A stretch of 64,000 nt of DNA from Fragilaria radians (GCA_900642245.1 CAAAJI010000227.1:1-64000), one strand, 5' to 3'; positions 20,659-32,022 are shown, numbered from the stretch's first letter. Notes: generated by a model from the sequence alone, not told the origin. Numbers and translations: made by a program.

Positions 20659-22473
20659 GGAAAGACAGAGAAAAGAAAATAGATTTTGTATTTAACCACT
20701 ATATTGAATCTTTATTTTGAGTAAATCAATGTTCTCTCGGAGTGCTCTAGACTATTTCGAAATGTTTTTGAGTACTAAGCCAAAAATTTATGTGCCTTGG
20801 GCTGGCTTCTATGAAATGTTTTTTCCAATAGTAGCGTCACTTCCTTTTTAGCATCAAAATCAAAACAGTTTTGAAAGGAATCGTTAATACTCTATGCTTA
20901 CGCAGAAGGAAAGTCAGGAGCATGTGGAACTTCATTTCTCAAAGGCCTTCAAGCTCTGTAATTGTGTTCCTTTTTCCTTTCACAGTCTGCCAGCTGCATT
21001 ATCATTTCAATATCCAAAACAGATACACCCATTATTAAGTGCCTTTTTACCATAAACGAAATCAATTTACCAAAAATTATTTAATAACACGTTGATGACT
21101 GTCTCTGTATGGATACAAATTCAAGTGTGTAACTGGGATGACTAATGAAATTGGTAGCATAAGGCAAGAATTTTGCGTTCAAGTGCATCAACCAAAAATT
21201 TAAGGAGAATCGAAGTAATCAAGAGTGACACGGAATGACGTCAGGACAGCAATTAGAAAGAGGAAATCAAACTAAATGTATGAACTATGATTGACAAAGG
21301 CTGACTTAAAAAATGGAAGTAATAAATATTTAATCAAGGATTTTTAGGCACAGATTACTTATCCGACGAGAAAATTGCGATAACTTGTCATCATTAATGC
21401 AACTTTAAATGTAAGAGTAAATTAAGATACTTAAGTAATATTACTGATTATAATAGATCTGCGTACCTGTTAATGATTAAAACGCTACACGGAAATTAAC
21501 TGGGAACTAATGCATACTCAAAACTGGTTGGATATTGCCTAATTCAATTAATTGAGTAGATTTTATAAATTGAATTGATGTAGAATAAGTTATCCTTAAA
21601 TGCATTTCAGTAGGCGGCAAAGACGCCTGCAGGATCAGAAGTAATGAGAGTTTTGAATTAGTATGCTTAGAATCTTGCCACACAGCGATTGCACCAATTT
21701 TAATCCTTGAGTGTGTAAAACCTTCAACGTATTGGTGTATTGAAAGGGTACACCTGTATAAACTGCAAAGCAGACACTTAAACTTTATTCCTTACATAGA
21801 CGGCATGAAATTTACTTTTTTGTGTTACAGCGTTGCGTTTCACAAAGTCATAGTTTTAGAATATATTATTTGAACTTCAGTTTTTGCTAATGGCAAAAGC
21901 ACTCAGAAGCTCAAAGACTTGCTTTCTTCAAATACGTTGCATATATTATTATCATTTTTGAATGATTAAAGTTCATGGTTTATCGCACGTCTTTTCATGA
22001 TGATAACTTCTGAACGATGAACTATACTTGACGTCAAAGGAAACAAACGTTTAGCTGTTTGTTAAATAGTATTTTGGGTTTCCAGCTGTACCCAATTGAC
22101 AGTGCTTGATATCACTATCGCAGTGTTATATATTCGTTTGGTGAATTGAACTGCTAGATAAAAACATTCATAATTCAACAGATTAAGTTGCTGGTAGTTT
22201 AATCGCAATTTTTAATCAGGCCATAAATTCCATTCATATCCTTTTCTTATTTTAGGTGAAGGATGACGTTACTAGATTTTTCAATATACAAATAGATATT
22301 TGGATGGGTAATTATAGGATTGATTTACTTTGCTTAGACTTGCTTCCAAACTTAGGAGTTTCGAGTATGCTAACGATTTCCAAATTGTAATTGTAATTCA
22401 GAACGTTCGGTTTGTTTCAGAAAGTTCATCTAGCTTTCTTATGGAACGTATTGCCGAAAGAAAAATGTGTACC
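20659..22473. other. Intergenic region, copy A
   Basis: No gene recognised. The first 600 bp and the last kilobase align well with B; in B about 1.2 kb of other sequence (41938-43140), including repeat R1, lies between them. AT-rich. Confidence 0.45.
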
Positions 22474-22761
22474 TCATGCAGCTTTAGCCACCCCTTTTAA
22501 CTTTAAATCTCGCTTCTGGGAAGATACTGGCTTTCTGCTAAGCATATGTGAGAATCTTTGGTACTGTCGTCTAAAGTTTCGCTCTGACTCTCCTGCTTTG
22601 GAAGCGAGGTTGCCCTTGGACTGAAACATTTCCTCCTGAGCTCTCTCCATTCGAAATCGGTCGTAATCATCTGAATTGTAAAAGAGTATAGATTTATTTT
22701 CGACGCTAGGAGCTGGGTATGTATGTAGAGACGTAATAACACTTTCTGCAAACGAAACCAT
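22474..22761 (-). CDS. Small VxF-YY family protein, paralogue 5, copy A
   Basis: 95 residues from the ATG at 22759-22761. The frame continues upstream as LAKK and meets a splice-acceptor-like TTTTGCAG, so a short first exon may exist and the true N-terminus may be longer. The core is VSF, then 21 residues, LFYNSDDYDRFRMERAQEE, followed by a basic C-terminal tail (QKRDLKLKGVAKAA). With the upstream KK the motif KKMVSF fits PP1 docking. The spacing and the aromatic-acidic-aromatic pattern match the other four family members. Copies A and B differ at only two residues. Function unknown. Confidence 0.68.
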   Translation of the reverse strand: MVSFAESVITSLHTYPAPSVENKSILFYNSDDYDRFRMERAQEEMFQSKGNLASKAGESERNFRRQYQRFSHMLSRKPVSSQKRDLKLKGVAKAA

Positions 22762-23385
22762 TTTCTTGGCTAACCTGCAAAACTTTACGATAAAATGTTT
22801 ATAAAAGACCCAAACGCAGGTGTTATTAACTCCTCCAAGACTTTCTCAAACTATGACCCATCTGAAGTCATTTAGACGGTTACTGAAGAAGTGTCATCTT
22901 CCTTAATTAAAGGGTAAAACAAATTCAGATGCCTTTAGCCGATATAGTAAAAGTTGCTTTGCGGGATTGTAATTTAAATTAATGAGTCCCTCTTGCTATG
23001 CGTGAAAATATATCCAAATCGAAGTTGAATCAAGATAGATTCCGAATTGAGCCTAAGTATTGAAGTAATGTTGCATTGAATCACTAACACACTTGATATT
23101 CTCCGTGTTCGAATCATTCATGCCGTGTAAACTTAAACTTTAGTTTTTCCGCCCGCCTCCATCGTCTTGACTCGAAAGTTACGTAATAAATGCGAGAACA
23201 AACTCGCATTCATAGTCCAAGAAACAGCTATCACTTCACACCTATACAGTTAAAAATGCATGAAAGGCAGGGAATCAACCAATGTTCAAATAAATTAAGC
23301 ATTTTTGTCAGGATGATATTCGGTGGATTGTTTACGCAGATTTCTCTGTTGACATAATTATTAGACTTTTACATGATCGACGAAA
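22762..23385. other. Intergenic region, copy A
   Basis: Aligns with B throughout. No gene recognised; probably the promoter and first exon of paralogue 5, which reads leftwards. Confidence 0.4.
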
Positions 23386-23583
23386 GTGCTTCAAATTTCC
23401 AAAGCAAAAATACCATTTCACATCGAAAGAAACTTTCAAAGTATTCAGAGTAATTGAGAGGTTGCATCCAATTTTTATCTGTCTACCGGTTTGATGAAAA
23501 AACCTGATGGTTTAATATTGCATCCGAAAAGGCCTTACTACGAAGAAAGGAAAAATCCGCAAGAACACGATTACTCTTTTTAG
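23386..23583 (+). pseudogene. Small open frame interrupted by a stop in copy A
   Basis: The frame that is open in B (45243-45440, ending YEERKDPREHDYSL) is interrupted here by TGA at 23455-23457, where B has CGA. The rest of the frame is kept to the same stop codon. No ATG begins the frame, so if it is a gene it is a downstream exon. No domain recognised. Confidence 0.3.
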
Positions 23584-24096
23584 AATAGAGTTCCTAGATG
23601 ATACAAATAGTAATTTGGCTTCCTTAGTTGTTAGAGTTAATGAGCCTATCTGACCTCATGCTTCAACAGGTTTCCAATTCAACATCACTTTCATTAGAGG
23701 CACATATTGGAAACTGAGAAAAAGTCTGTTGGAGATTAGGAGAAATTATATGGAACCAATACGTATTTTTATGTTTAAAAGTCCGTTAGAAAACGAAGCG
23801 AAAAGAAAGTGAAAAGAAGACTCATATTTACGATAAAATCTTAAGAAATTCACAAGCAGCGTAGTATTGCTTTCTAAGAGTGTTTAGTCCTATTTACACC
23901 TTGATTTGTCCTTATAGGAGCATAGGAAGGCTAGATCGTGAATACAACATAGCTACAGGTGGTAAAATCAACACTTTATCGTAAATACATTGTCAGCAAA
24001 TTGATACGAGATTCGACGAGAATTCCAGGTGGATTTTCAACCTGAAGAAGACGCCGTGCGCAACAGAACATAAGGATCTCACCAGTCACATTGACA

Positions 24097-24912
24097 ATGA
24101 ATAAAGGAAGTAAGGGAAACTTCAAGAAGACACCAGGAGGTAGAGGAATCCAACGCCATCAGCTAAAAAAAGGAAAAACTGAAATGAAAAAGGGAATTGA
24201 GGACTACCACTATTACTTGGGTTCAGCAACTCAATTTTCAGACTTTGAGATCACCACTGAGATTGTGATGAACTACATTAAGAAGACTTTTGAATATGGC
24301 AATGATATTGGGAGTGCTTTGAAGGAATTAAGTCTCATCAACAAAGAAAAGTGGAGAGTATCTATGAAATTCAGTGATTCCAAGGATGCAATGGTGAGAG
24401 ATCAGGAAAACCAACAGTATGAAATGGAGTATAAATCTGACTATGAAGAATACAAGAGAAGAGTCAATGTTTATGACAATAATCTCATTAAGGCATATGC
24501 AATACTCTGGGAAAGATGCACAAAGGGTATGAAGCAGAAGATAGAGGCATGTGATGAATTTGCATTGACAATCAAAAATGACCCTATTGAGCTGTTGAAG
24601 GCAATTAAGGTACATACTCAGCATTACCAGGAACACCAATATAACTTGTCCATTGCTTCGGATTCAATCAGAGGACTGATCAATACAAAGCAGAAAGAAG
24701 GAGAATTGCTCCAGGATTGGACAAAGCGTTTCAGAATTGCAAGGGATTTACTTGAATTGCAACTTGGTGGACCGTTGGTTATCAAGAAGATTGCAGAAAG
24801 TCTAAATGAATATGATGTATCTGATCCAGTATCAATCAGAAAATGTCAAAAGAAAACATTTGAAAAATTCCTTGCTTATTTATACGCAGAACTAAGTATG
24901 GCTCATTGTTGA
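24097..24912 (+). pseudogene. gag-like frame of the Copia relic, copy A
   Basis: 271 residues from ATG at 24097. Lys-rich start, then helical sequence typical of Copia gag (LLQDWTKRF, FEKFLAYLYAE). The frame ends early: a shift near 24885-24896 moves the rest of gag, through about 25175, into another frame, which itself has a stop at 25077-25079. The knuckle near 25116-25157 has C-x2-[R]-x4-H-x4-C, with Arg in place of the second Cys. Confidence 0.7.
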
Positions 24913-25299
24913 ATGGGTTGAACACCAGGCAGTTGTTAGGTAACAATCAATATCCAAAATTGGTAACTGAAGCCAACAATGTTCTTAGCAACCATAGATT
25001 GGATAATCCTGCAAAGATGAAAAGAGAGAAAGATGAAAAGTTTAAACAAAAAGCTAAAAAGGAGGAATCAAAAGAATAAGAAATCAACTTATCCTTCGCT
25101 CAACTTGAAGGGAAATGCTACTTTCGTGGCAAACCGGGGCATCGTTTGCCAACATGTCATTATAAAAATTAACCAAGAGAAGAATGGGCGATCAACAAGT
25201 CTCAGCAAAGTCATGTTCAGTCAAATGAAGCTGTTTCAACAATAGCAGCATCACAGTCATCATCTACTGATCAATCACCAAATACAGAGGTTCCCAGAG

Positions 25300-25541
25300 C
25301 AACAAGTGGATGGGCTGGTGCACATGTATTGTATGGATTTTTTCATTCTGACATGATGCAATACTGTATTCTACTTGATAATCAATCAAGTGTGACTGTT
25401 TTCTCAAATAAAGAACTGGTTGAAAACATCCATGCAACAAATGATACTCTTAAGTTATACACAAATGGAGGAACATTAACTACAAATCAAAATGCAATAT
25501 ACCAGAATGGGGAGAAGCATGGTTTGCTCCCAAAAGCATAA
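25300..25541 (+). pseudogene. Aspartic-protease-like segment of the Copia relic
   Basis: Contains ILLDNQSSVTVF, which sits where the protease catalytic loop is expected; the usual D-[ST]-G is D-N-Q here. Downstream of about 25500 the coding frame shifts to that of the integrase, so the stop at 25541 is not the natural end. Confidence 0.6.
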
Positions 25542-25564
25542 CAAATATATTCAGCAATGCTGAA

Positions 25565-26371
25565 ATGGCAAAGCAGTATAGGATCGCAATTGACTTGTTA
25601 GTTGAAAAAGCCTTCACAGTACACCTACCCCAGAAGAAAGTGAAATTTGAAGAAATCGAATATGGTTTATATGTCTTTATTCCAAATAAGTTCAAGATTC
25701 CAGAAAAGATGCCAGAGAAATTCAAAAATGTTCAGCTTTTATCAAGTGTGAAAGAAAATAAAAAGTTTGTCACTTTGAACCAATTTGAATATGCAAAGAA
25801 AGCACAAGAGCTATATCATGCTATCGGTACACCATCTGTACAAGACTTAAAGGCTGTCTTACTCATGAATCTAATTAGTAATAACCCAGTTACAACAGAA
25901 GATATCAAAATGGCTGAACGCATTTTTGGACCAGATATTGGTTCATTGGAGGGTAAGGCCGTGAGAAGAAAACCAGCTCAAGTGGTCAATGATAACATTG
26001 AAGTACCCAGAGAATTAATTGCATCACAATATGCAATTACATTGTGTGTGGACATTATGTATGTCAATGGTTTAAAATTTTTGACAACAATAAGCAAAAA
26101 TCTAAAGTACAGAACTGCTCAATACATTCCATCAAGATCCTCAAAAGATTATATCAAGGTTATCAGAGAAGTTATTGCTATTTATCAAAAAGGAGGTTTC
26201 AGGGTGACACAGTTGTATTGTGATAATGAATTTTGCCCGCTAATGTCTCAATTGATGGAACAGGAACCGGATGTTAATATAAACTATGCAAGCCCAAATG
26301 AGCATGTCCCGGATATTGAACGGAGCATTTGCGTGATAAAGAGAGAGTTTGTGCAACATATCATGGATTAG
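25565..26371 (+). pseudogene. Integrase segment of the Copia relic
   Basis: 268 residues in this frame. A GTPSVQDL segment stands in for the N-terminal zinc region. The catalytic triad is readable as D162 (CVDIMYVNG), D220 (YCDNEFCPL) and E252 (PDIERSI), a D-x57-D-x31-E arrangement. The end is false: a frame shift near 26335 moves the continuation (ATYHGLDFQKLPKV) to another frame, which runs to a stop at 26683. Confidence 0.75.
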
Positions 26372-26978
26372 ATTTCCAGAAGTTACCAAAAGTAATGAAC
26401 AAGATGTTAGTAGCCGAATCCGCAAAGAAGTTAAATTTCTTTCCGGCGAAGAATGGTGTTTCCCCATTTTATTTTCCAAGGATGATAATCCATGGCAAAA
26501 CGTTGGACTATGCAAAACATTGCAAATATGCATTCGGAACTTATGTACAAGCTCATGATGATCCAAGACCAAAGAACTCAAATCTTCCAAGAACCCTTGA
26601 TTGTATCTATCTTCGATACTATGATAATTTTCAAGGTGGACATGAGCTACTTCATTTACAGACAAATCAAATCATCCGAAGGTAATATATCACACATTTA
26701 CCACTCACACAAGCCATTGTGCAACAAGTTCATGCTATTGCAGACTTGGAATGTATGCCAAAAGGTTTAAAGTTCACAGACAAACATCATTTGAGTGACG
26801 ACCATGCTTGGATTGCAGGAGTGGAAGCTGATGATACAATTACTGAAGATGAAGACAGTGATGATGAGAGCGGTGATCTATATGATGAAATGGATCCTAA
26901 TGAAATTGGAGAAAATACAAAATATGACAATCAAGATGACAATCAAGTATCAACTAGATTTTCTCTGCAATTATATTG
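26332..26978 (+). pseudogene. Integrase C-terminal and acidic linker of the Copia relic
   Basis: Continues the integrase in frame 1, with a stop at 26683-26685 inside otherwise coherent sequence. It contains NFFPAKNGVSPFYFP, then after the stop an acidic stretch (EDEDSDDESGDLYDEMD) that normally precedes reverse transcriptase. Homology with copy B begins at about 26943, so the last codons are host or older sequence. Confidence 0.65.
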
Positions 26979-26981
26979 ATG

Positions 26982-28506
26982 AAATTCATTCAACCAAATA
27001 CTTTGTTGCTTGTTGGAATCAGAAGTCATCCATATTTTGAAAGGGATGACTCAAGATATCAGCATTTTTATGACATACTATTTATTGACTGATAATCAAG
27101 AGCAAAATAACATCTAGGTATGCATTCACAAAAAATCTTCCCTTACAGTCCCAGGGAGATACTCCTTTAAACACAATGGAAAGATAGTCTATATTTGATG
27201 CTCTTTATCTCAACTCCTTAAAGGTTAAGATGTGATCACTGATTTTGTTCTGGACTTCATTCAAATTCTAAAGACATTCAAATCATATGGTACCACATAT
27301 GGTAACTTAACATGAGGATAAATTGCGTAAAGTTAATCTGAAGACTTATCTTTGTTTGCATTTGGACAAAAAAAGTTACAATTTGAACACAGTTTCATTT
27401 CTATCAGGCTGATGGTACTAAAAAAAGATATCCTAGCTTTTTTGTTTTAACTTCAAAAAGGTTAAAACATTGCTTTCAAGAATGCCATCTAAAGCGTTTT
27501 TTATTCATCTCATGGTAAAATTAGGGAAAAGTCTTTGTGTATTATTCAATCATTATTTCTTAGTATAGCAATGGCCAAGGTTATATTATTTATTGAGTGA
27601 CGTATTAATGTTTTTCAACCGACTTCTGCATATTACATCACCGTAACTCATCACTTCTTTTATTTGTTACAGATAGCGTTCATTGGTGCACATAAGACAA
27701 TCCCCACATTAAAATCATTGTTTTCATACATTCCCTGACTTCTTCATTTTTCTAATTAAACATGATTTCACTTTTGTTAATATTCAACAGACATTAATTC
27801 TTCGCCTTTTGTTGCCACTGATTAACTTGTTTTGAATTAGATTCATTTTTGTTATGTAATGTTTGTTACTATCCTTTTCAAATGCATTTTACACTATCCA
27901 GGAATTGTTTTTCTACTTTCATTCCATTTTATTGGTCTCTTACCTACAATTTCTAGGAAATTTAAATTTTTTCATGATCCATGATTTTATCGCCAAAGTG
28001 GTCTGAAATCCCGTAATGCCGTAGCAATGCTTGAAACACAATGGTGGATCTGATATTATGTCACCTGTCCTTCAATTAGCCCCAAAAATGAAGGACATCA
28101 ATTTATCAGATAAATTGGAAGCTTTTGGGTACAGTGATATTGAAATTTGAGAAGTATAGAACACAATGTTTTTGTCCTGAACATCAATTAGTGGTCTCCT
28201 CCATGCCTATAAATATAGATTTGGCTGCTAGGAGAGGTGAGTGAAAGTATGTTTGGTTTTTCACTTGGCACCAACGGCATCTGGTATCACCAACAAAAAA
28301 ACATATTATCTTCATTTTTTTTACTGCATAGTTCTCATGAGTTATAATGGTTCATTTTCACAACAAAAGTCATTCGCATTTTTTTGCGTCATACCGTACT
28401 ATATTTACTACAATGACAAAGTTAAAAATGTTGATCTCAGATAGTTTAAATTCAGTTTTGCCATCGATATTGTAGTAGGAAACTCATTTCGCGGGAGGAA
28501 GGAAGA
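26982..28506. other. Intergenic region, copy A
   Basis: Aligns with 45620-47147 of B almost throughout. No gene recognised. AT-rich with many T-runs. Confidence 0.4.
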
Positions 28507-29043
28507 TTATTCTTTTGATTGTTGCATCTGCCATTCCTTGTAAACCGCACCTACCATTGCCAATGTAAAGGCAATGTCGATGGCAAGCGTAATTACTGAT
28601 CCCAAGATATATCCACCTTCGACACTTTCATTAAAATGTGATGCATCTTTTGCTAAATTCACAACACCTCCCACACCCAAGATCGAGGCTGCCACCAATC
28701 GTACCATTCCAAATGAATCAGTCTCCTTAGATGACATTGAATTTTTGTTCAAATCAGAAGTATCATCTTCTCCTTCTATTGATGTCATAACATTGTCGTT
28801 GTCATCCGCAATCATCACCGACTTTTCCGGTGATTCCTCCCCCATCATTAGTTTCGTATCCAGTACAGCTGAACGGCGATTGGACCAGGAAACGTCAACT
28901 GGAGATTGTGAAAATTTTGAAGCCTGAATCTTGTTGGATACTCCCGAACAGGGAAAGGAGTCAATGAAAGGTAGTGATGATACCAAAAATAAGAGGGAAA
29001 GCATTCTCCTGAAGATGTTTTCACGTTGGAAAATGTTCACCAT
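28507..29043 (-). CDS. Unknown protein with N-terminal signal and two C-terminal helices, copy A
   Basis: 178 residues from the ATG at 29041-29043. A second ATG at codon 14 would give a cleaner signal peptide (MLSLLFLVSSLPFIDSF). After it comes a polar, acidic segment (residues about 65-105, GEESPEK...SSKETDSFG) and then two hydrophobic stretches: MVRLVAASILGVGGVVNLA and GYILGSVITLAIDIAFTLAMV. The end EWQMQQSKE is polar. This is a small two-pass membrane protein, entering the secretory route or the plastid; the SF at the signal-peptide end hints at the plastid but the motif is weak. Copies A and B differ at about 6 residues without frame breaks. The family is not recognised. Confidence 0.75.
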   Translation of the reverse strand: MVNIFQRENIFRRMLSLLFLVSSLPFIDSFPCSGVSNKIQASKFSQSPVDVSWSNRRSAVLDTKLMMGEESPEKSVMIADDNDNVMTSIEGEDDTSDLNKNSMSSKETDSFGMVRLVAASILGVGGVVNLAKDASHFNESVEGGYILGSVITLAIDIAFTLAMVGAVYKEWQMQQSKE

Positions 29044-31466
29044 TGCTTATGAAAAAGGATTTTTTCGTGAGAATGTATCGTCAAAATGTAACTCAAAAGT
29101 TGACACCAGGCAAACTTTTGCTTAGGATTTTCCTTCAAGATGTGATTTTAATCAATGTATCGTACTAGTTAGTAGACTATATCTGACTATACACTACAAC
29201 TGAGTAACCTTAAACTGAATCTTCTGCTATGGGGGAATCTAATATTCATTTTGCCAGTGTTGCCACCAAGAATACCATCCAATTCATCCTGATCCTCTGC
29301 TGTCTCAAAAGAGGAGACACTGTTAGCCGTTATCACAGAGCTCAAATGAGGCCATCATTAATTTCTTTCTCCAATGGGAATCATGAAGTTAAAATGAAGG
29401 AGATTATTGATCAAATCAAAAAATCTCTTCATACATCAAGGATGAGATGAAACTGACATCTTGGATGTACTTCTTGCACAGAGATGTTCAAAGAAAAAAA
29501 GAAAATACTTACCTTTTATGCTAGTGTTTTAAACACGACATCACTTCCCTCGAATGTCAACATTCCTCAACTTTCTAAAATCCCCTGTAAAGCCAAGTCA
29601 AGCGTATCTCTTCTCATCAAAGTAATATCCCTCATCATTGCTGCTCATGTAGATAAAATTATCCAAAGTACTTCATCATTTGTCCAAACAATCAAGAAAA
29701 AAGCAGTATGAGTCTCCTCACTCATTTGGGTTTGAAGGGTAGGTTACAATTACGTGGCTTGTCCACTTTACGACACCACAAACCACAAAGGAGTTTCAAC
29801 TCCGTAATTTCAACTGTCTTGAAAAAAGCATCAAGCTTGTTCTCATTTCAGTGAAGCCACCACCTTGTGATACATGATGTCACATGCTATATTCTACAAT
29901 CCTAGAAGATAAAACTGTAGGATTTAAGTTAAGCACACCAAACTAATCTTTAAAAGAGATTAATTCAAGAGATGTTATTTTGTACCAACATTTGGAGATG
30001 TCCAGTGGTGCTAGTGCATGCTAATCTAGACAATAAGATATCAGATATATTAGCTCATCTAAAAATAACAAATGACAATGATAACATTTGTTCTTTCCCT
30101 TCGCAAATTTTAGATGATATTAATCAAAGGTCTCTAAAATTTAGGTGATAATAAAACACATGTGCTTCACAAACTTTTATAAAATAAAAATGTTTAGCTC
30201 TATGTAAAGAGCAGTCAAAAGATATTTGACATGCTGGCACAGCCAGGGGATAATAAATAGAAGATTGATCTAAAAAAATAATATTGGAAATTAGTCAGTC
30301 AAGACTCCAATCTTTCACGATTAGAAAACAAAAGTTGTTTTTTATAATTCCTTAAAATATGACATACTTTTTCTTTCTCAATCTCACATAGAGCAAATGG
30401 ACTAATTAATATTCACAAAGTTAGCGATGTAAAATGAAATGTTTAGAGAGAGAATAGTCTACCGCTTTTGCATCAAGATATATATATATAAATATATATA
30501 TAGCTTATTGATTGATAGATCGGAAACCAATTTTTCCAGTATCAGACCTTCACCCGCGTCAATGCTACTTTCATCATCTCAAGCCGGTGCATTTAGTTTT
30601 TCAAAAGGTGAAATTATTAGAGAACAAAAATTCAGTATTCTCTCTCTTTTAATAGTCTTGTACAAAAACAAAAAATGGAAGTGCAAAACCATTGCCAAAG
30701 CCTGGCGTTGGCATACAAGGATTATCCAATTTTCTAATTGACTTTGTTGGGAATTTGTCAGCATCCTTTTCCAGAAACGAAAGCTGGTGAGTCAGACATT
30801 GGTTGAAACAAAAAGACATGCTGATTAGTAGCCTTGGAGTCATACTTTGTTTCAAACAAAAGAAAGAAAGTAAACAAAATCAACAACGTGCTGTAACCCA
30901 GACTTTACTTTGTTGCATAGAATAAGAAGCAGAGTTTTGGGTACAAGATCATGTTGAAGAAGGTGATTCACGTAAATCACCTACCAACATTAAATTTGTC
31001 TGCCTCCATCCTAGGAAGCCTATAACATTTTGTTGCTCATGGTTGAAAAGAGTCGAACAAAGGAGTGACTGTATTTATGAATTCAATACATGGTATTGTT
31101 GATTAACTATACTTCAAAGCCTGTTATTGACAGGATAGGCCCTAATGACGAATTAGTTATCTACTACATTACCGTTAGCTTTGTGACTGACTACTCGAGC
31201 AAAGCAGGGATAGTAGAGTCCAAACCCAAATTCTTCGTCGCGTTTCGCAAAATCGAAAATCTTCCAAATTATACGCCTTTCATTTTTGGTCATTGGGTAA
31301 TTATTGGATACACAACCCAATTTCATATCATCCTGTTATTGACCTGTTGAAAAGATTGTCTCTGTGGTGACAAGAAAAATCAAGCACTACCTCTATATTT
31401 CAGTCTCGATAACCTTTCCTACTACTACATTGCTTGCTTGAGTTTCCATCCAACGAAGAAGAGACT
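29044..31466. other. Intergenic region with decayed sequence, copy A
   Basis: 29044-30394 aligns with B (47685-49026); 30395 onward does not. Short frames at 29229-29450 and 29484-29711 are partly kept in B, but the match includes frame-changing indels and no domain is seen. A block at about 29988-30060 (GGAGATGTCCAGTGG) resembles part of repeat R1. An AT dinucleotide run lies at 30478-30502. Confidence 0.4.
30478..30502. repeat. AT microsatellite
   Basis: Two runs of alternating AT separated by AAAT. No wider repeat around it. Confidence 0.6.
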
Positions 31467-31890
31467 ATGTTATCCTACATTTTAGCAGCTGTGTATGCCG
31501 CCGGGTTGTCAAATGTCATGTATTATTCCTTACTCCAAGCATACGAGATTCGTTTGCACAGTATTACAGAGTATGGACGAGTGATTCATGAATTTGATCC
31601 ATACTTCAACTATCGTGCCACGGAATACTTGTGGCAACATGGTTGGAAGGCCTTCCGAACATGGTTTGACTATCGTTCGTGGTATCCCTTGGGACGACCA
31701 GTAGGAACTACCATCTATCCTGGAATGCAAGTTACATCTTGTTGGATTAAGCAATTTATTCTCCCCAATTGGAGTATTAATGATATTTGTTGTTTCGTAC
31801 CAGCTTGGTTTGGAGTTCTAGCAACACTCACTACTGCTCTTATAGCGTACGAATGTTCCGTCGGAATCATCGGTAAACGTAAAGCAAATT
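31467..31890 (+). CDS. STT3 oligosaccharyltransferase, N-terminal fragment
   Basis: From ATG at 31467 the frame encodes about 140 residues that match the start of the catalytic subunit of oligosaccharyltransferase, which moves the glycan from dolichol to Asn in the ER. Visible features are a first hydrophobic helix, then RVIHEFDPYFNYRATEYL, WFDYRSWYPLGRPVGTTIYPG and a further hydrophobic segment. The Asp in the EFDPYFN loop is the conserved metal and substrate-binding residue of the family. After about 31870 the match fades: a donor-like GGTAAAC lies at 31872, and the next readable frame (LRSV) soon meets a stop. Contig 1 ends at 32022, so the bulk of the gene is missing. It may be an incomplete gene or a pseudogene; a first exon upstream is possible. 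Confidence 0.75.
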
Positions 31891-32022
31891 CTAAGAGACA
31901 ACCTCAAGCTTTCAGTAGTGTCTTTCTTGATATTCCAGGAGTCACTTCGATCTGTCGAATGACTATTTTCCCTTGGGCCTCGAGTGTTATGGAATACCTC
32001 GAAACAAATACAGGATCGACAT

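Larger units (their letters stand above)
10529..25155. other. Segment A, repeated exactly as contig 3
   Basis: Everything compared from 10529 to 25155 recurs at +38845 (49374-64000): all open frames have identical coordinates after the shift and identical translations. A diverged version covering 10544 to about 30394 is contig 2. Entries inside this segment describe copy A; copies B and C have their own entries. Confidence 0.9.
23727..26942 (+). mobile_element. Decayed Copia-type retroelement lacking reverse transcriptase
   Basis: About 3.2 kb present in A (and C) but not in B. It starts TGTTGGAG, as LTRs of this superfamily do. In order follow a gag-like frame, a zinc-knuckle remnant, an aspartic-protease-like segment, an integrase and an acidic linker. 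The order protease before integrase without RT between them is Ty1/Copia. No reverse transcriptase, RNase H or 3' LTR follows, so the 3' half is missing. The reading frame changes at about 24885-24896, 25500 and 26335, and stops occur at 25077 and 26683, so it cannot make a full polyprotein. No target-site duplication was found. Confidence 0.85.

Noticed and set aside
24328..24639. Reverse-strand frame of 103 codons
   Set aside because: Antisense shadow of the gag-like frame.
26979..27092. Short frame after the retroelement (MKFIQPN..., ending differently in A and B)
   Set aside because: About 38 codons, with a frame change between A and B that alters the end; too short and inconsistent to support as coding.
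28574..28927. Forward frame of 117 codons
   Set aside because: Antisense shadow of the membrane-protein gene at 28507-29043.
31090..31350. Forward frame of 86 codons before the STT3 fragment
   Set aside because: Not similar to any STT3 segment I recognise, and no copy is available for comparison. An upstream exon remains possible but unsupported.
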